Numbered from the stretch's first letter, positions 25,173 to 34,103 are shown. The stretch: 64,000 nucleotides of DNA from Acidipropionibacterium jensenii DSM 20535 (GCF_000425285.1 NZ_AUDD01000002.1:143296-207295), one strand, 5' to 3'. Made by a program: numbers and translations. Notes: generated from the letters alone by a model not told the origin.

Positions 25173-25889
25173 TCAGGAGTTCAGGCCCCGGCCGAGATAG
25201 TCGGCCGGGATGTCGACCAGACGTCGGGGGTCCCAGGCCCGCGCCCACCCCCCGCGCTCGAGAATTTCATCGAGCAGCTGGGCGGTGAATCCCCAGACGA
25301 AGAGGTCGGGAAGCACGAAGGCCGGGCCGCGGAAACCGCTGGGATGGCGGGCGCGCACCCGGTTCTGCGGGTCTGCCAGCTCGGTCATCGGCACCCGCCT
25401 GATCCCCGCCACCTCACCGGGATCGACGATCCCCAGCGGCGCCGAACCGTCCCAGCTGGCCACCACGGTGGTGACGTCGCTGGAGCTCACCGCGACCAGG
25501 GTGGCCGGCAGCGCTCCGATCACCCGGACCGCCGAGGCGGGCACCCCGACCTCCTCATGGGCCTCCCGCAGGGCGGTCGCCACCAGGTCGGCGTCCTGCG
25601 GTTCGGCCCGCCCGCCCGGCAGCGAGACCTGCCCGGCGTGATGGTGCAGGTGGGGATTGCGCCGGGTGAGCACGATGTCGGGCCGGTCGGTGTCCGATAT
25701 CAGGGCGAGCACCGCCGAGCGCCGGATCTGCCCACCGGGAACCGGCGACCTCCTGACCAGCACATCGGCGCCTCCGGCAGCCCCGCCGGTGGCGTTGCGG
25801 GCAGAACCCGCCGTCTGCACCGCACGGGCCAGACGGTCCAGATGGGAACCGGGGCGCAGCACCCCGACGGCCTGCTCGGGAATCGTCAT
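25173..25889 (-). CDS. NUDIX hydrolase, CoA pyrophosphatase type
   Basis: A 238-residue NUDIX protein. The Nudix box is complete: GGRAEPQDADLVATALREAH followed by EEVG, with the REXXEE catalytic glutamates as AHEE. The segment just before it (LPGGRAEP) and the preceding LTRRNPHLHHHAGQVS match the CoA-pyrophosphatase group (NudL/Rv3672c-like). It is expected to cleave CoA to phosphopantetheine and 3',5'-ADP. The ATG at 25889 overlaps the stop of the upstream TlpA gene as ATGA. The order nth, tlpA, nudix is conserved in mycobacteria. Confidence 0.88.
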   Translation of the reverse strand: MTIPEQAVGVLRPGSHLDRLARAVQTAGSARNATGGAAGGADVLVRRSPVPGGQIRRSAVLALISDTDRPDIVLTRRNPHLHHHAGQVSLPGGRAEPQDADLVATALREAHEEVGVPASAVRVIGALPATLVAVSSSDVTTVVASWDGSAPLGIVDPGEVAGIRRVPMTELADPQNRVRARHPSGFRGPAFVLPDLFVWGFTAQLLDEILERGGWARAWDPRRLVDIPADYLGRGLNS

Positions 25890-26608
25890 GATGCCTCCAG
25901 ATCGGTTCGGATCGCGGCGCGCAGGGCCTCGGCCGAGGTCCACGCGCCGTCCACCCGTGAGACGACGGTGCCGTCGCCGGCCACCAGGAGGGTGACCGGC
26001 AGCCCGGTCACTCCCCACGCCCGGCGGGTCAGGGCGTCGGGATCCTCGAGTTGTGGGTACCTCCATCCTGCCGCCCCGGCGAAGGAGATGCCGTCGGGGC
26101 TGGACCGGTCCCCGTAGTCGATGCCAAGGAATCCGACCCCGGGGGTCTGTCGGCTGACTGTCCTGAGCATCGGCGCCTCGGCCCGGCAGGGGCGGCACCA
26201 GCTGGCCCACAGGTTGATGACGTGGGGCCGTCCGGCCAGGGCGGCGCGAACCGAGATCTTTCGGTCCCCGCCGATGCAGGACAGCACGACGTCTGGCAGT
26301 TTCTCCCCGACGACGGCCCTCCCGAGGGCCTCGACGGATGACGTCGCATCTCCCCCGCCCCCGGCCGGGCAGTCCGGAATACCGGCCGCCGCCCGGGCCG
26401 AGGAGGCGGTGGATGAGGAGTCGGTCCTCGAGGACGGGACGGTCGTCGAGGAGTGGGTCGGGGCACCCGACGACGCTCCTTGCAGGGAGCAGCCGGCGAG
26501 CGGGACGAGGACCATCACGGCAGCGACCAGCCAGGCGGTCGCGCGGCCTGTCGACCGGTTGCCGGGCCGGGCAGACCGACAGCTGGGCCGACGGCTGGGC
26601 GGCGTCAT
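25886..26608 (-). CDS. TlpA-like thioredoxin-fold lipoprotein
   Basis: A 240-residue exported protein. After a basic N-terminus, a hydrophobic segment ends in lipobox PLAGC (Cys near 38), then a Ser/Thr-rich linker. The thioredoxin fold carries the redox motif WASWCRPCRAEAP, followed by the cis-Pro region GLPVTLLV. It should act outside the membrane as a thiol-disulfide oxidoreductase, for example in cytochrome maturation or disulfide repair. The ATG at 26608 overlaps the nth stop as ATGA. Confidence 0.88.
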   Translation of the reverse strand: MTPPSRRPSCRSARPGNRSTGRATAWLVAAVMVLVPLAGCSLQGASSGAPTHSSTTVPSSRTDSSSTASSARAAAGIPDCPAGGGGDATSSVEALGRAVVGEKLPDVVLSCIGGDRKISVRAALAGRPHVINLWASWCRPCRAEAPMLRTVSRQTPGVGFLGIDYGDRSSPDGISFAGAAGWRYPQLEDPDALTRRAWGVTGLPVTLLVAGDGTVVSRVDGAWTSAEALRAAIRTDLEAS

Positions 26609-27318
26609 CGCCTGGGCTCCCTCACCAGTCGGGCGGCCTCCTGGGGATCGGTGGGGCCCTCCCCGAAGGAGGGGCACAGGGCGGCGACCGGGCAGACGCC
26701 GCAGGCCGGACGCCGGGCGTGACAGCGGCGTCGGCCGTGCCAGATGACCACATGGCAGAGCCTCACCCAGTCCTTCGGGTCGAAGAGCTCACCGATCTCG
26801 GCCTCGATCCGGTCGGGTGTGGTGGCCGAGGTCCAGCCCATCCTGCGGGTGACCCGGATGACATGGGTGTCAGGGGTGATTCCCGGTATTCCGAAGGCAT
26901 TGCCGAGGACCACATTGGCGGTCTTGCGACCCACCCCGCGCAGCGTCACGAGGTCCTCGATCCGCGCGGGCACGACGCCGTCGAAACGGTCGACCAGCTC
27001 CTCCGACAGCCCGATCACCGCGGCGGCCTTGGTGTGGTAGAACCCGAGCGGCCTGATGACCTGCTCCACCTCGGCGCTGTCGGCCCCGGCCAGCGACTGC
27101 GGGTCGGGCCAGCGACCGAACAGGACGGGGGTCACCCCGTTGACCCTGCGATCGGTGGTCTGGGCCGACAGCACGGTGGCCACCAGCAGCTGGAAGGGGC
27201 CCTCGTGGTCGAGTTCGCAGTGGGCGTCCGGGTAGCAGGCGGCCAGCTTCGCGTACATCGCCCGGGCTCGTCGACGTCGCGTGGCCAGAGAGGTACCCGG
27301 GGTTCGGACGGCTGTCAC
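26605..27318 (-). CDS. nth: endonuclease III (DNA glycosylase/AP lyase)
   Basis: A 237-residue base-excision repair enzyme for oxidised pyrimidines. The helix-hairpin-helix motif LRGVGRKTANVVLGNAFG contains the catalytic Lys, and the catalytic Asp lies in TPDTHVIRVTRRMGW. The C-terminal 4Fe-4S cluster ligands are C..R.PACGVCPVAALC. GTG at 27318 is the preferred start because TAGGCT lies 7 nt upstream; a longer frame to 27495 would add 59 residues absent from the family. It is divergent from crp. Confidence 0.95.
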   Translation of the reverse strand: MTAVRTPGTSLATRRRRARAMYAKLAACYPDAHCELDHEGPFQLLVATVLSAQTTDRRVNGVTPVLFGRWPDPQSLAGADSAEVEQVIRPLGFYHTKAAAVIGLSEELVDRFDGVVPARIEDLVTLRGVGRKTANVVLGNAFGIPGITPDTHVIRVTRRMGWTSATTPDRIEAEIGELFDPKDWVRLCHVVIWHGRRRCHARRPACGVCPVAALCPSFGEGPTDPQEAARLVREPRR

Positions 27319-27325
27319 CTCGGCA

Positions 27326-27331
27326 AGCCTA
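27326..27331 (-). promoter_or_regulatory. -10 box TAGGCT of nth
   Basis: TAGGCT lies 7 nt before the GTG at 27318 on the minus strand, predicting a leaderless nth transcript. Confidence 0.55.
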
Positions 27332-27409
27332 GTTCCTCCTGCCGGCAGAGCTGTCCGGGAGGCAGCAGCACGCCGACACCGGTTCTGCCCCACCATCCTT
27401 CGAGCACCG

Positions 27410-27425
27410 TGTGAGCAATGCCACA
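27410..27425. promoter_or_regulatory. candidate Crp/GlxR operator
   Basis: TGTGAGCAATGCCACA matches the Crp consensus TGTGA-N6-TCACA at all but one position. It lies 93 bp upstream of the crp start and 79 bp upstream of nth in their divergent region, consistent with autoregulation. Confidence 0.55.
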
Positions 27426-27518
27426 ATGGGACCCACCGGCGCCACTCGCCGGGATGGCCGGCAGACGTCCACAACGACCGTGGACGACGCCGCACTCAAC
27501 GAATCGGAGGGGATCGGC

Positions 27519-28223
27519 ATGACGACGAATGTGGTGGCGACGGCGGCGGGCCAGCCGTTCTTCGCCGCTCTGGATGAGGAATCGATCTCCCACATCCTGG
27601 ACATCTCCGAGGTGATCGTCTGTCATCGTGGTGCAGTCCTGTTCGAGGCCGGCGATCCCGCCCGCGATCTCTTCCTGGTGGTCTCGGGGAAGGTGAAACT
27701 GACCCGCCCCAATCCCGGCGCACGCACTCCCCACCGCGAGTCCCTGCTGTGGCTGATGGGGCCGGGGGACATGTTCGGGGAACTCTCCCTGGTCGACGGG
27801 GGCACCCGCTCGACCACGGCGACCACTCTCACCCACGCCAGCCTGCTGCGAGTGCCCGGATCCGACCTGCATGATCTGGTCGAGTCCAAGCACGACGTCG
27901 CGCTGGCTCTGCTGGGCAGGCTCTCCGAGCGCCTGCGCCGCTCGGACAACACCACCGCCCACTTCGTGGTGGGCGGTGTCCCGAGTCGGCTGGCCTACAT
28001 CCTGCTCGATCTGGCAGACCGCTTCGGCCGCACCGATCCGGCCACCGGGAACCTGGTGATCCACCACGACCTCACCCAGCAGGAGCTGGCCCAGGCCGTC
28101 GGGTCCTCCCGGGAGACGGTGAGCAAGGCGCTCACCGACTTCGCCCAGCGGGGCTGGATCACCTCCCGGCCCAGGACCGTCGTCGTGGTCGACCGGGAGG
28201 GACTGCGCGCGATCGCCGACTGA
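27519..28223 (+). CDS. crp: Crp/Fnr family transcriptional regulator (GlxR-type)
   Basis: A 234-residue regulator. The cyclic-nucleotide-binding domain (residues about 20-140) includes VSGKVKL and the phosphate-binding cassette region GDMFGELSLVDGGTRSTTATT, with the FGE..L and RS.T residues that bind cAMP. A dimer helix and a C-terminal winged helix follow, with recognition segment LTQQELAQAVGSSRETVSKAL. Length and layout match GlxR/Rv3676, which control carbon and energy genes in response to cAMP. The ATG at 27519 has GGAGGGG upstream. Confidence 0.93.
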   Translation: MTTNVVATAAGQPFFAALDEESISHILDISEVIVCHRGAVLFEAGDPARDLFLVVSGKVKLTRPNPGARTPHRESLLWLMGPGDMFGELSLVDGGTRSTTATTLTHASLLRVPGSDLHDLVESKHDVALALLGRLSERLRRSDNTTAHFVVGGVPSRLAYILLDLADRFGRTDPATGNLVIHHDLTQQELAQAVGSSRETVSKALTDFAQRGWITSRPRTVVVVDREGLRAIAD

Positions 28224-28263
28224 GCCGGATCAGGCCCGCCCCTCGATCAGACCAGCCGCGTGA

Positions 28264-28719
28264 TCAGACCTGTACCGTCAGCTCGACCTCGACCGGCGAG
28301 GCCAACGGCAGGGAGACGACGCCGACCGCGCTGCGGGCATGTCGGCCGGCCTCCCCGAAGATCTGTCCGAGCAGTTCGGAGGCGCCGTTGGCGACCGCCG
28401 CCTGGCCGGTGAAGTCCGGTGCGCTGGAGACGAAGACGACAACCTTGACGACTGCTCGGATGGCGTCGATCCCGCCGGCCTCGGCGGCTGCCGCCGCCAC
28501 CGCGTTGAGGGCGGCGATCCGGGCCTGTCCGGCCGCCGTCTCCACATCGACCTCGGCCCCGACATGGCCGGTCACCTGGAGATGACCCTCGACGAAGGGA
28601 AGCTGCCCGGCCGTGACGATCTGCTGGCCGCAGCGGGCGGCAGGCACGTAGTCGGCGACCGGTACGGCCACCGCGGGGAGCGCGAGTCCGAGCTCGGCGA
28701 GCCTCTGGGTGACGCTCAT
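28264..28719 (-). CDS. ridA: RidA family protein
   Basis: A 151-residue RidA/YjgF-type protein, expected to hydrolyse reactive enamine/imine intermediates or act in a related deaminase role. Motifs include YVPAARCGQQIVTAGQLPF, the AGQARIAALNAVAAAA helix and HARSAVGVVSLPLASPVEVE near the end; the arginine of the family's R-S/T-A signature is present. Its ATG at 28719 overlaps the DUF4177 stop as ATGA. The mycobacterial order (RidA-like next to a DUF4177 gene near whiB4) is the same. Confidence 0.9.
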   Translation of the reverse strand: MSVTQRLAELGLALPAVAVPVADYVPAARCGQQIVTAGQLPFVEGHLQVTGHVGAEVDVETAAGQARIAALNAVAAAAAEAGGIDAIRAVVKVVVFVSSAPDFTGQAAVANGASELLGQIFGEAGRHARSAVGVVSLPLASPVEVELTVQV

Positions 28720-28886
28720 CCCTGCTCCGCAGCGGGCAGCGGACGCTTGAAGTAGCCGACCAGCGACTCGGGATTGGGGCCGGGTACCACCTGGACCAGT
28801 TCCCACCCGTCGGCGCCGAAGTTGTTGAGAATCTGCTGGGACATGTGCGTGAGGATCGGTGCGGTGAAGTATTCCCATCGGGTCAT
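28716..28886 (-). CDS. DUF4177 family small protein
   Basis: A 56-residue DUF4177 protein: MTRWEYFTAPILTH, then LNNFGADGWELVQVVPG and VGYFKRPL. This is the usual size, and it corresponds to Rv3678A. It is coupled to ridA by an ATGA overlap. A TACGCT box 7 nt before the ATG at 28886 supports this start. The function is unknown. Confidence 0.88.
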   Translation of the reverse strand: MTRWEYFTAPILTHMSQQILNNFGADGWELVQVVPGPNPESLVGYFKRPLPAAEQG

Positions 28887-28893
28887 GACCCTC

Positions 28894-28899
28894 AGCGTA
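28894..28899 (-). promoter_or_regulatory. -10 box TACGCT of the DUF4177-ridA pair
   Basis: TACGCT lies 7 nt upstream of the ATG at 28886 on the minus strand. Confidence 0.5.
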
Positions 28900-28974
28900 G
28901 AGGATCGCCACGCCGATTCCCGGCCCTCAGTGCCCGCCCTCGGACAGGGCGGCATCACCGGACGGGACTCGGGA

Positions 28975-29283
28975 CTACTGGACGCGACCAGCCGCGCCCC
29001 CGGCGGTGCGGCACTTGGTCGATTCGGCGCCGAGCACCGCTCGCCAGTTGCTCACATCGGGACGCTCCCGCAGCAGTCTGCGGCGCTCCCGTTCGGTCAT
29101 ACCGCCCCAGACTCCCCACTCGATCCTGTTGTCGAGGGCCTCTGCGAGGCATCTTGCGCGCACGCGACAGTCAGCGCAGATCCGTCGGGCGATGCGTTGC
29201 TCTTTCCCCTCGGGGAACAGAGCATCCTCCATGCCGCGACAATTTGCGAGAAGAGTCCATTCCTCAGCCTCGTTGCCGGTCAC
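28975..29283 (-). CDS. WhiB family iron-sulfur regulator (WhiB4-like)
   Basis: A 102-residue Wbl protein. The four cluster ligands are C (ANCRG), then C-x2-C and C (ICADCRVRARC). The conserved turn GVWGGMTERERRRLLR follows, then a short basic tail with one extra Cys. It binds a 4Fe-4S cluster and probably senses oxygen or NO while binding sigma factor or DNA. Its position beside the PASTA PBP matches whiB4 next to ponA2 in mycobacteria. The GTG at 29283 is the only start that keeps all four cysteines without an implausible extension. No Shine-Dalgarno is present. Confidence 0.92.
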   Translation of the reverse strand: MTGNEAEEWTLLANCRGMEDALFPEGKEQRIARRICADCRVRARCLAEALDNRIEWGVWGGMTERERRRLLRERPDVSNWRAVLGAESTKCRTAGGAAGRVQ

Positions 29284-29290
29284 AAGTGAC

Positions 29291-29296
29291 AACGTA
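29291..29296 (-). promoter_or_regulatory. -10 box TACGTT of whiB
   Basis: TACGTT lies exactly 7 nt before the GTG at 29283. TTGTCA lies 18 nt upstream of the box and may be the -35. Confidence 0.6.
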
Positions 29297-29458
29297 CGCC
29301 GCGGGACTGCCACTTGACAAGGCAGGACACTGTCAACACTGGGGTCCGGCGGACGCCTGCACCCGGATCTGGGGCCGGCCGGTATCCCAGGATGCGGCAA
29401 ATCCCGTTGTCATCGCCATGATGACGGCCACGACCACGGAACTGTCAGAATCCTCGCG

Positions 29459-29464
29459 TAACCT
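29459..29464 (+). promoter_or_regulatory. -10 box TAACCT of the PASTA PBP gene
   Basis: TAACCT is followed by 7 nt and the ATG at 29472, which favours this start over the ATGs at 29418 and 29421. Confidence 0.55.
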
Positions 29465-29471
29465 TGGGCCC

Positions 29472-31928
29472 ATGGGTTCCCCCAAGTCAGGCAAGCTGTA
29501 CTCACTGGCCATGTTCGGAGTCGTCAGCATTCTCGCTGGTCTCCTGATGGCCGGTTTCGTCGTACCCTTCGCAGCGATGACCGGCGCAACGGCGCGCGCC
29601 GGGGCCGATTCCTTGGAGAACCTGCCCGCCGACATGTCGATCGACCCGCCGGCCCAGAAGTCGCGGATCCTGATGGCCGACGGTAGCCTGCTGGCCACCT
29701 TCTACGCCGAGAACCGCGAGTACGTCTCCCTGGACAAGATCTCGCCGATCATGCAGAAGGCGCAGGTCGCGATCGAGGACAACCGGTTCTTCGAGCACGG
29801 TCCGATCGACTTCCGCGGCACCAGCCGGGCGCTGCTGTCCAATGTGGCCGGCTCCTCCACCCAGGGCGGTTCGACCCTCACCCAGCAGTACGTCAAGCAG
29901 GTCCGCATCGAGGCCGCCGCGGCCAAGGGCGACCAGGCCGGCGTCAACGAGGCTCAGGAGCAGACCCTCTCCCGCAAGATCCAGGAGCTGCGCTACGCCG
30001 TGGCGATGGAGAAGAAGTACTCCAAGAAGGAGATCCTGGAGCGCTACCTCAACATCGCCTACTACGGCGACGGCGCCTACGGCGTCCAGGCGGCGGCCAA
30101 GCACTACTTCGGCACCACCGCCGACAAGCTGAGCCTGCCCCAGGCGTCGATGCTCGCGGGTCTGGTCCAGAACCCGACGGCCACCGATCCGGTGAACAAT
30201 CCCGACGCCGCCATCACCCGACGCGGCGTCGTCCTGGCCAGGATGAAGCAGCTCGGCGTCATCACCGCCGCCGAGGAGCTGGCGGCCAAGAAGGTGGCCT
30301 TCGACCCGTCGAAGGTGACCACCTCGCGGAAGGGCTGCATCGCCTCGAAGTACCCCTTCGTCTGCGACTACGTCCGCCACAGCCTGATGGCCAATCCCGC
30401 CCTCGGCAAGACCCGTGACGATCGCGAACGTCTGCTGGAGCGCGGTGGTCTGACCATCAGGACGCTCATCGATCCGAAGGCCCAGGCCTCCGCACAGTCG
30501 GCAGTCTCCTCGATGGTGGGTGCCGTCGACCCGGTGATCGGCGGGACCGCGATCGTCCAGCCCGGCACCGGGCTGATCCTGGCGATGGCGCAGTCCCGTC
30601 CGGTGATGGGCTCGTCGACGGGACAGACCTACTACAACTACATGGCGTCCCAGGACATGGGCGGAGCCGAGGGCTACCAGGCCGGTTCCACCTTCAAGAC
30701 CTTCACGATGGCCGCCGCCCTGGAGAAGGGCTACTCCATCCGGACCCGGTACACCGCCTCCTCGCCGATGGACTTCACCGGCGACACCTTCACCAGCTGC
30801 CGTGGATCCTTCAAGGCCGGTGATTTCGAGGTGAGCAACTCGGTGGGTCACTCCACCAACATCGACCTCTACGAGGCCGCCGCCTACTCGGTGAACACCT
30901 ACTTCATCCAGCTGGAGCGCGACGCCGGCCTGTGCAATGTCACGAAGATGGCCCAGAAGGCGGGTGTCGAGCTGTCCAACGGCAAGGACATCGTCAAGGA
31001 GTACCAGTACATCCCGTCCTTCACCCTCGGCACCGCCGAGGTGACGCCGCTGTCGATGGCCGCCGCCTACGCGACCTTCGCCGCCCGCGGCGTCCACTGC
31101 GACCCGGTCATCATCAAGTCCATCAACACCGCCGAGGGCACCGCCCTCCAGGTGCCGAGCGCCTCCTGCAAGCGGGTCGTCTCCCAGTCGGTGGCCGACG
31201 GCGTCAACTCGGTCCTCCAGGGTGTCATGAACGGCACCGGCGCCCCGGCCACCATTCCCGGTGGCTACCCGCAGGCCGGCAAGACTGGAACCACCGATTC
31301 CAACGAGGCGGTGTGGTTCGCCGGATACACCCCGAATGCCGCCGGCGTGGCGCTGATCGCCGCCGACAAGTCGAGCCCCTACTTCCGTGGCCGCACCGAG
31401 AAGTCGGTCAAGGGTCTGAGCCTGTCCACCGGTGAGTACCTGCAGGGCTCCGGCGGTGGTGACGCCGGTCAGATCTATCGCAAGGCGATGGCGGCCGTGC
31501 TGGCGGGCAAGCCGAAGACCTCCTTCACCGATCCGACCAGTTCGATCATCAACGGCAAGCAGATCTCCCTGCCGGACACCTCCAACATGTCCTACGACGA
31601 GGCCCAGGCGGCGCTCAACAAGGCCGGCTTCGCCACCCAGACCTGGCGGGTCACCTCAGACACCCCCGAGGGCACCTTCCTGGGAGTCTCTCCCAGCGGG
31701 AAGGCCAGTCTCGGCGCGACGATCTACCTGCGCATCTCCAAGGGACCCGCTCCGATCCTGCCGCCTCAGACCCAGTCCACCGGAGGTTCCGGTGGCCAGT
31801 CCCAGGGCGGCTCCCAGGGCGGGTCGTCCAGCGCCACCTCCTCGCGCAGCACTCAGCAGTCCCAGCCCAGCCAGTCCAGCAGCCGGGCGACGAGCGGGCC
31901 CTCCGCCGCCTCCAGCGGCCGGCGGTGA
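29472..31928 (+). CDS. bifunctional penicillin-binding protein with PASTA domain (PonA2-like)
   Basis: An 818-residue class A PBP. One TM helix lies at about residues 15-35. The GT51 glycosyltransferase domain has EDNRFFEHG near residue 103 and QGGSTLTQQ near residue 131. The transpeptidase domain has the active-site AGSTFKTF near residue 405, SVNTYF near 472 and KTGTT near 603. One PASTA domain follows (about 699-756), then a Gly/Ser/Gln-rich tail. It polymerises and cross-links peptidoglycan at the outer membrane face. The gene is divergent from whiB, and its stop overlaps the GTG of the metallophosphoesterase. Confidence 0.95.
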   Translation: MGSPKSGKLYSLAMFGVVSILAGLLMAGFVVPFAAMTGATARAGADSLENLPADMSIDPPAQKSRILMADGSLLATFYAENREYVSLDKISPIMQKAQVAIEDNRFFEHGPIDFRGTSRALLSNVAGSSTQGGSTLTQQYVKQVRIEAAAAKGDQAGVNEAQEQTLSRKIQELRYAVAMEKKYSKKEILERYLNIAYYGDGAYGVQAAAKHYFGTTADKLSLPQASMLAGLVQNPTATDPVNNPDAAITRRGVVLARMKQLGVITAAEELAAKKVAFDPSKVTTSRKGCIASKYPFVCDYVRHSLMANPALGKTRDDRERLLERGGLTIRTLIDPKAQASAQSAVSSMVGAVDPVIGGTAIVQPGTGLILAMAQSRPVMGSSTGQTYYNYMASQDMGGAEGYQAGSTFKTFTMAAALEKGYSIRTRYTASSPMDFTGDTFTSCRGSFKAGDFEVSNSVGHSTNIDLYEAAAYSVNTYFIQLERDAGLCNVTKMAQKAGVELSNGKDIVKEYQYIPSFTLGTAEVTPLSMAAAYATFAARGVHCDPVIIKSINTAEGTALQVPSASCKRVVSQSVADGVNSVLQGVMNGTGAPATIPGGYPQAGKTGTTDSNEAVWFAGYTPNAAGVALIAADKSSPYFRGRTEKSVKGLSLSTGEYLQGSGGGDAGQIYRKAMAAVLAGKPKTSFTDPTSSIINGKQISLPDTSNMSYDEAQAALNKAGFATQTWRVTSDTPEGTFLGVSPSGKASLGATIYLRISKGPAPILPPQTQSTGGSGGQSQGGSQGGSSSATSSRSTQQSQPSQSSSRATSGPSAASSGRR

Positions 31929-32848
31929 CCGGGATGGGTTGGGCGCGTCGGACCGGCCTGGTGACGGCCGGAACCCTGGGGCTGGCGGGTGCCGGACTGT
32001 CCTACGGGTTCTGGGAGGCTCACCAGTTCACCCTGAGGCGGGTTGTCGTTCCCGTTCTGGAACCGGGATCCGCGCCGATCCGGATCCTTCACATCTCCGA
32101 CCTGCACCTGATGCCGGGACAGCGCCTCAAGCAGGAGTGGGTCTCGCGGCTGGCCGGCCTGGAGCCCGATCTGGTGGTCGACACCGGGGACAACTTCTGC
32201 ACCGACGCCGCCCTGGAGTCACTGCTGGACTGCCTGTCGGGTCTCCTGGCGCGGCCCGGGGTGTTCGTCTTCGGGTCGAACGACTACCTCAAGGCCACCT
32301 TCAGCAATCCCCTGGAGTATCTGCTGCGGGGCCGCTCCCACCAGCGCACCGGCATGCTCGCCGAGCTTGACCACGAGAGGCTGCGGGACGCCTTCACCGG
32401 GGCGGGCTGGCTCGATCTGGACGACCAGCGCGGACGGCTCACCGTTGCCGGTCGCACGATCGCCTTCCGTGGCACCGACGACGCCCACCACGACCGTGAC
32501 CACTACGACCGGGTCGCCGGACCGGCCGAATCCGATGCCGATCTCACCATCGGCGTCACCCATGCCCCCTATCTCCGGGTTCTGGACGCGATGGCCTCCG
32601 ACGGGATGGATCTCATCCTCGCCGGCCACACCCACGGCGGTCAGGTCTGCCTGCCGCTGAAGGGCGCGATCGTCACCAACTGCGATCTGGACCCCGCCCG
32701 GGTGAAGGGGCTGTCGACCCATCGGGCCGGCGACCACACCTCCTGGTTGCACGTCTCAGCGGGTCTGGGAACCTCCCCCTTCGCGCCCTACCGCACCTTC
32801 TGCCGACCCGAGGCCAGCCTGCTCACCCTGGTCCCCCGCCAGGACTGA
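31925..32848 (+). CDS. membrane-anchored metallophosphoesterase
   Basis: A 307-residue calcineurin-like phosphoesterase (Rv3683-like). A basic N-terminus and a hydrophobic stretch (about residues 10-28) act as membrane anchor. Metal-binding motifs are in order: SDLHLM, VDTGDNF, FGSND (replacing GNHD), THAPY and GHTHGGQ. GSND in place of GNHD loses the usual histidine, which is also seen in part of this subfamily. GTG at 31925 overlaps the PBP stop (GTGA), so the two are coupled and probably work in envelope metabolism. Confidence 0.88.
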   Translation: MTGMGWARRTGLVTAGTLGLAGAGLSYGFWEAHQFTLRRVVVPVLEPGSAPIRILHISDLHLMPGQRLKQEWVSRLAGLEPDLVVDTGDNFCTDAALESLLDCLSGLLARPGVFVFGSNDYLKATFSNPLEYLLRGRSHQRTGMLAELDHERLRDAFTGAGWLDLDDQRGRLTVAGRTIAFRGTDDAHHDRDHYDRVAGPAESDADLTIGVTHAPYLRVLDAMASDGMDLILAGHTHGGQVCLPLKGAIVTNCDLDPARVKGLSTHRAGDHTSWLHVSAGLGTSPFAPYRTFCRPEASLLTLVPRQD

Positions 32849-32942
32849 CAGCGCCCGCTGCCACCTCGATTGGTGTCCCACGATGCGGTTGGGCTAAGCT
32901 GGCCCACGGCTCTGAGGGCTGGAAGCAGTTCGCACGAACCAT

Positions 32943-33020
<78 letters not shown>

Positions 33021-33041
33021 GTGATGTCTCACGACATCGGG

Positions 33042-33076
33042 AAAGCCGGACCTACGTTCTCGTAGGTCCGGCTTTC
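33042..33076 (+). terminator. rho-independent terminator of tRNA-Pro
   Basis: GAAAGCCGGACCTACG and CGTAGGTCCGGCTTTC form a 16-bp stem with a very short loop, followed by a T-rich tail (CTTTCTTGTT). It starts about 22 nt past the tRNA. Confidence 0.85.
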
Positions 33077-33212
33077 TTGTTGCCCGGCGCTGGGCCGGGT
33101 GGGCGTCCGGCTGGTTGGTCGTTCCTGTGGTCGGGTCGAGGACGAGTTCGCGCAGGTGCGATCACCGTCCCGGTCGATCCCCTCCCCACCGGGGTCCGAG
33201 GTCCGGCCCGTG

Positions 33213-34103
33213 TCAATACGGCCCGTGCTCACGCGGACCGTGCCCGTCCGGCCCGTGTCCATGCGGACCGTGCCCGTGCGGACCGCCACACCCCTCGGGC
33301 GGAGGCACCGGAGCGCCGCCGGGCCCACCCCAGGGGCCGAAACCCGGGAACCCCGGGACGCCGGGGAAGTCTGGGAAGCCGGGTGGCTCAGGACGGTCGC
33401 CGCGCGGATGCGGACCACCGTGTTCACCGGGAACACCATGCTGCTCGGGACCACCGTGCTGCCCGGGACCACCGTGCGGGTGACGTCCACCGGCCCGGGA
33501 CCGCCAGAACTCGGCGACCATCTCGCGACGGTGCTCGACGTCGATGCCGGCGCGTTCCTCCAGCTCCTCGATGACCCGGCCGAGGAGATCGGCCAGGGTG
33601 GCCGCCTCCTCGTCGCTGAGGAAGTCCAGCAGACCGGTCCCCGACGAGCGATCGGGGTCCCTCTGGTCGATCTCACGGCCGGCCTCGGTGAGGCTGACCA
33701 GCACGGCGCGCCGGTCCTCCTGGGAGGGTGTGCGCTCGACCAGCCCCTGGTCCTCGAGCTTGCGCAACAGCTCGGCGATCGACTGGCGCGACATCCCCAT
33801 CAGATAGGTCAGTTCGCGCTGAGTCATCTCCGGCTTGAGCTTCAGCAGGGCCAGCACCCGCCCCTGCCCGTGCCGCGGGTCCCGCCACGGCTCGGCTCCC
33901 CGGCGTCCTCGCCGCCGATTCTGGAACTGCAGCACCGCGAGGTAGCTGAGTCGTTCCGCCGCGAGGCGTCGCGGGTCGGTCTGCCCGGTCCCGGGGGTCC
34001 GGCTGTCGGTCGGCACCTCGTGGGCGCTCTCGGAGGAGTTCCCGGGCTGATCCTGCGGCGGGTTGGTGTCCGGATTCCCGGGTGAGTTCGTGTTGTCGGT
34101 CAT
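33213..34103 (-). CDS. MarR family regulator with His/Gly/Pro-rich tail
   Basis: A 296-residue protein. The N-terminal about 55 residues are a polar linker. The MarR winged helix follows (MTQRELTYLMGMSRQSIAEL recognition region, wing EDRRAVLVSLTEAG), with a dimerisation helix to about residue 205. The remaining about 90 residues are His/Gly/Pro-rich (repeats of HGGP and GPHGHG), unusual for MarR, and could bind Ni, Zn or Cu. ATG at 34103 has GAGAGGACC upstream; an ATG at 34127 lies too close to the -10 box. A palindrome inside its own promoter indicates autorepression. Confidence 0.85.
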   Translation of the reverse strand: MTDNTNSPGNPDTNPPQDQPGNSSESAHEVPTDSRTPGTGQTDPRRLAAERLSYLAVLQFQNRRRGRRGAEPWRDPRHGQGRVLALLKLKPEMTQRELTYLMGMSRQSIAELLRKLEDQGLVERTPSQEDRRAVLVSLTEAGREIDQRDPDRSSGTGLLDFLSDEEAATLADLLGRVIEELEERAGIDVEHRREMVAEFWRSRAGGRHPHGGPGQHGGPEQHGVPGEHGGPHPRGDRPEPPGFPDFPGVPGFPGFGPWGGPGGAPVPPPEGCGGPHGHGPHGHGPDGHGPREHGPY

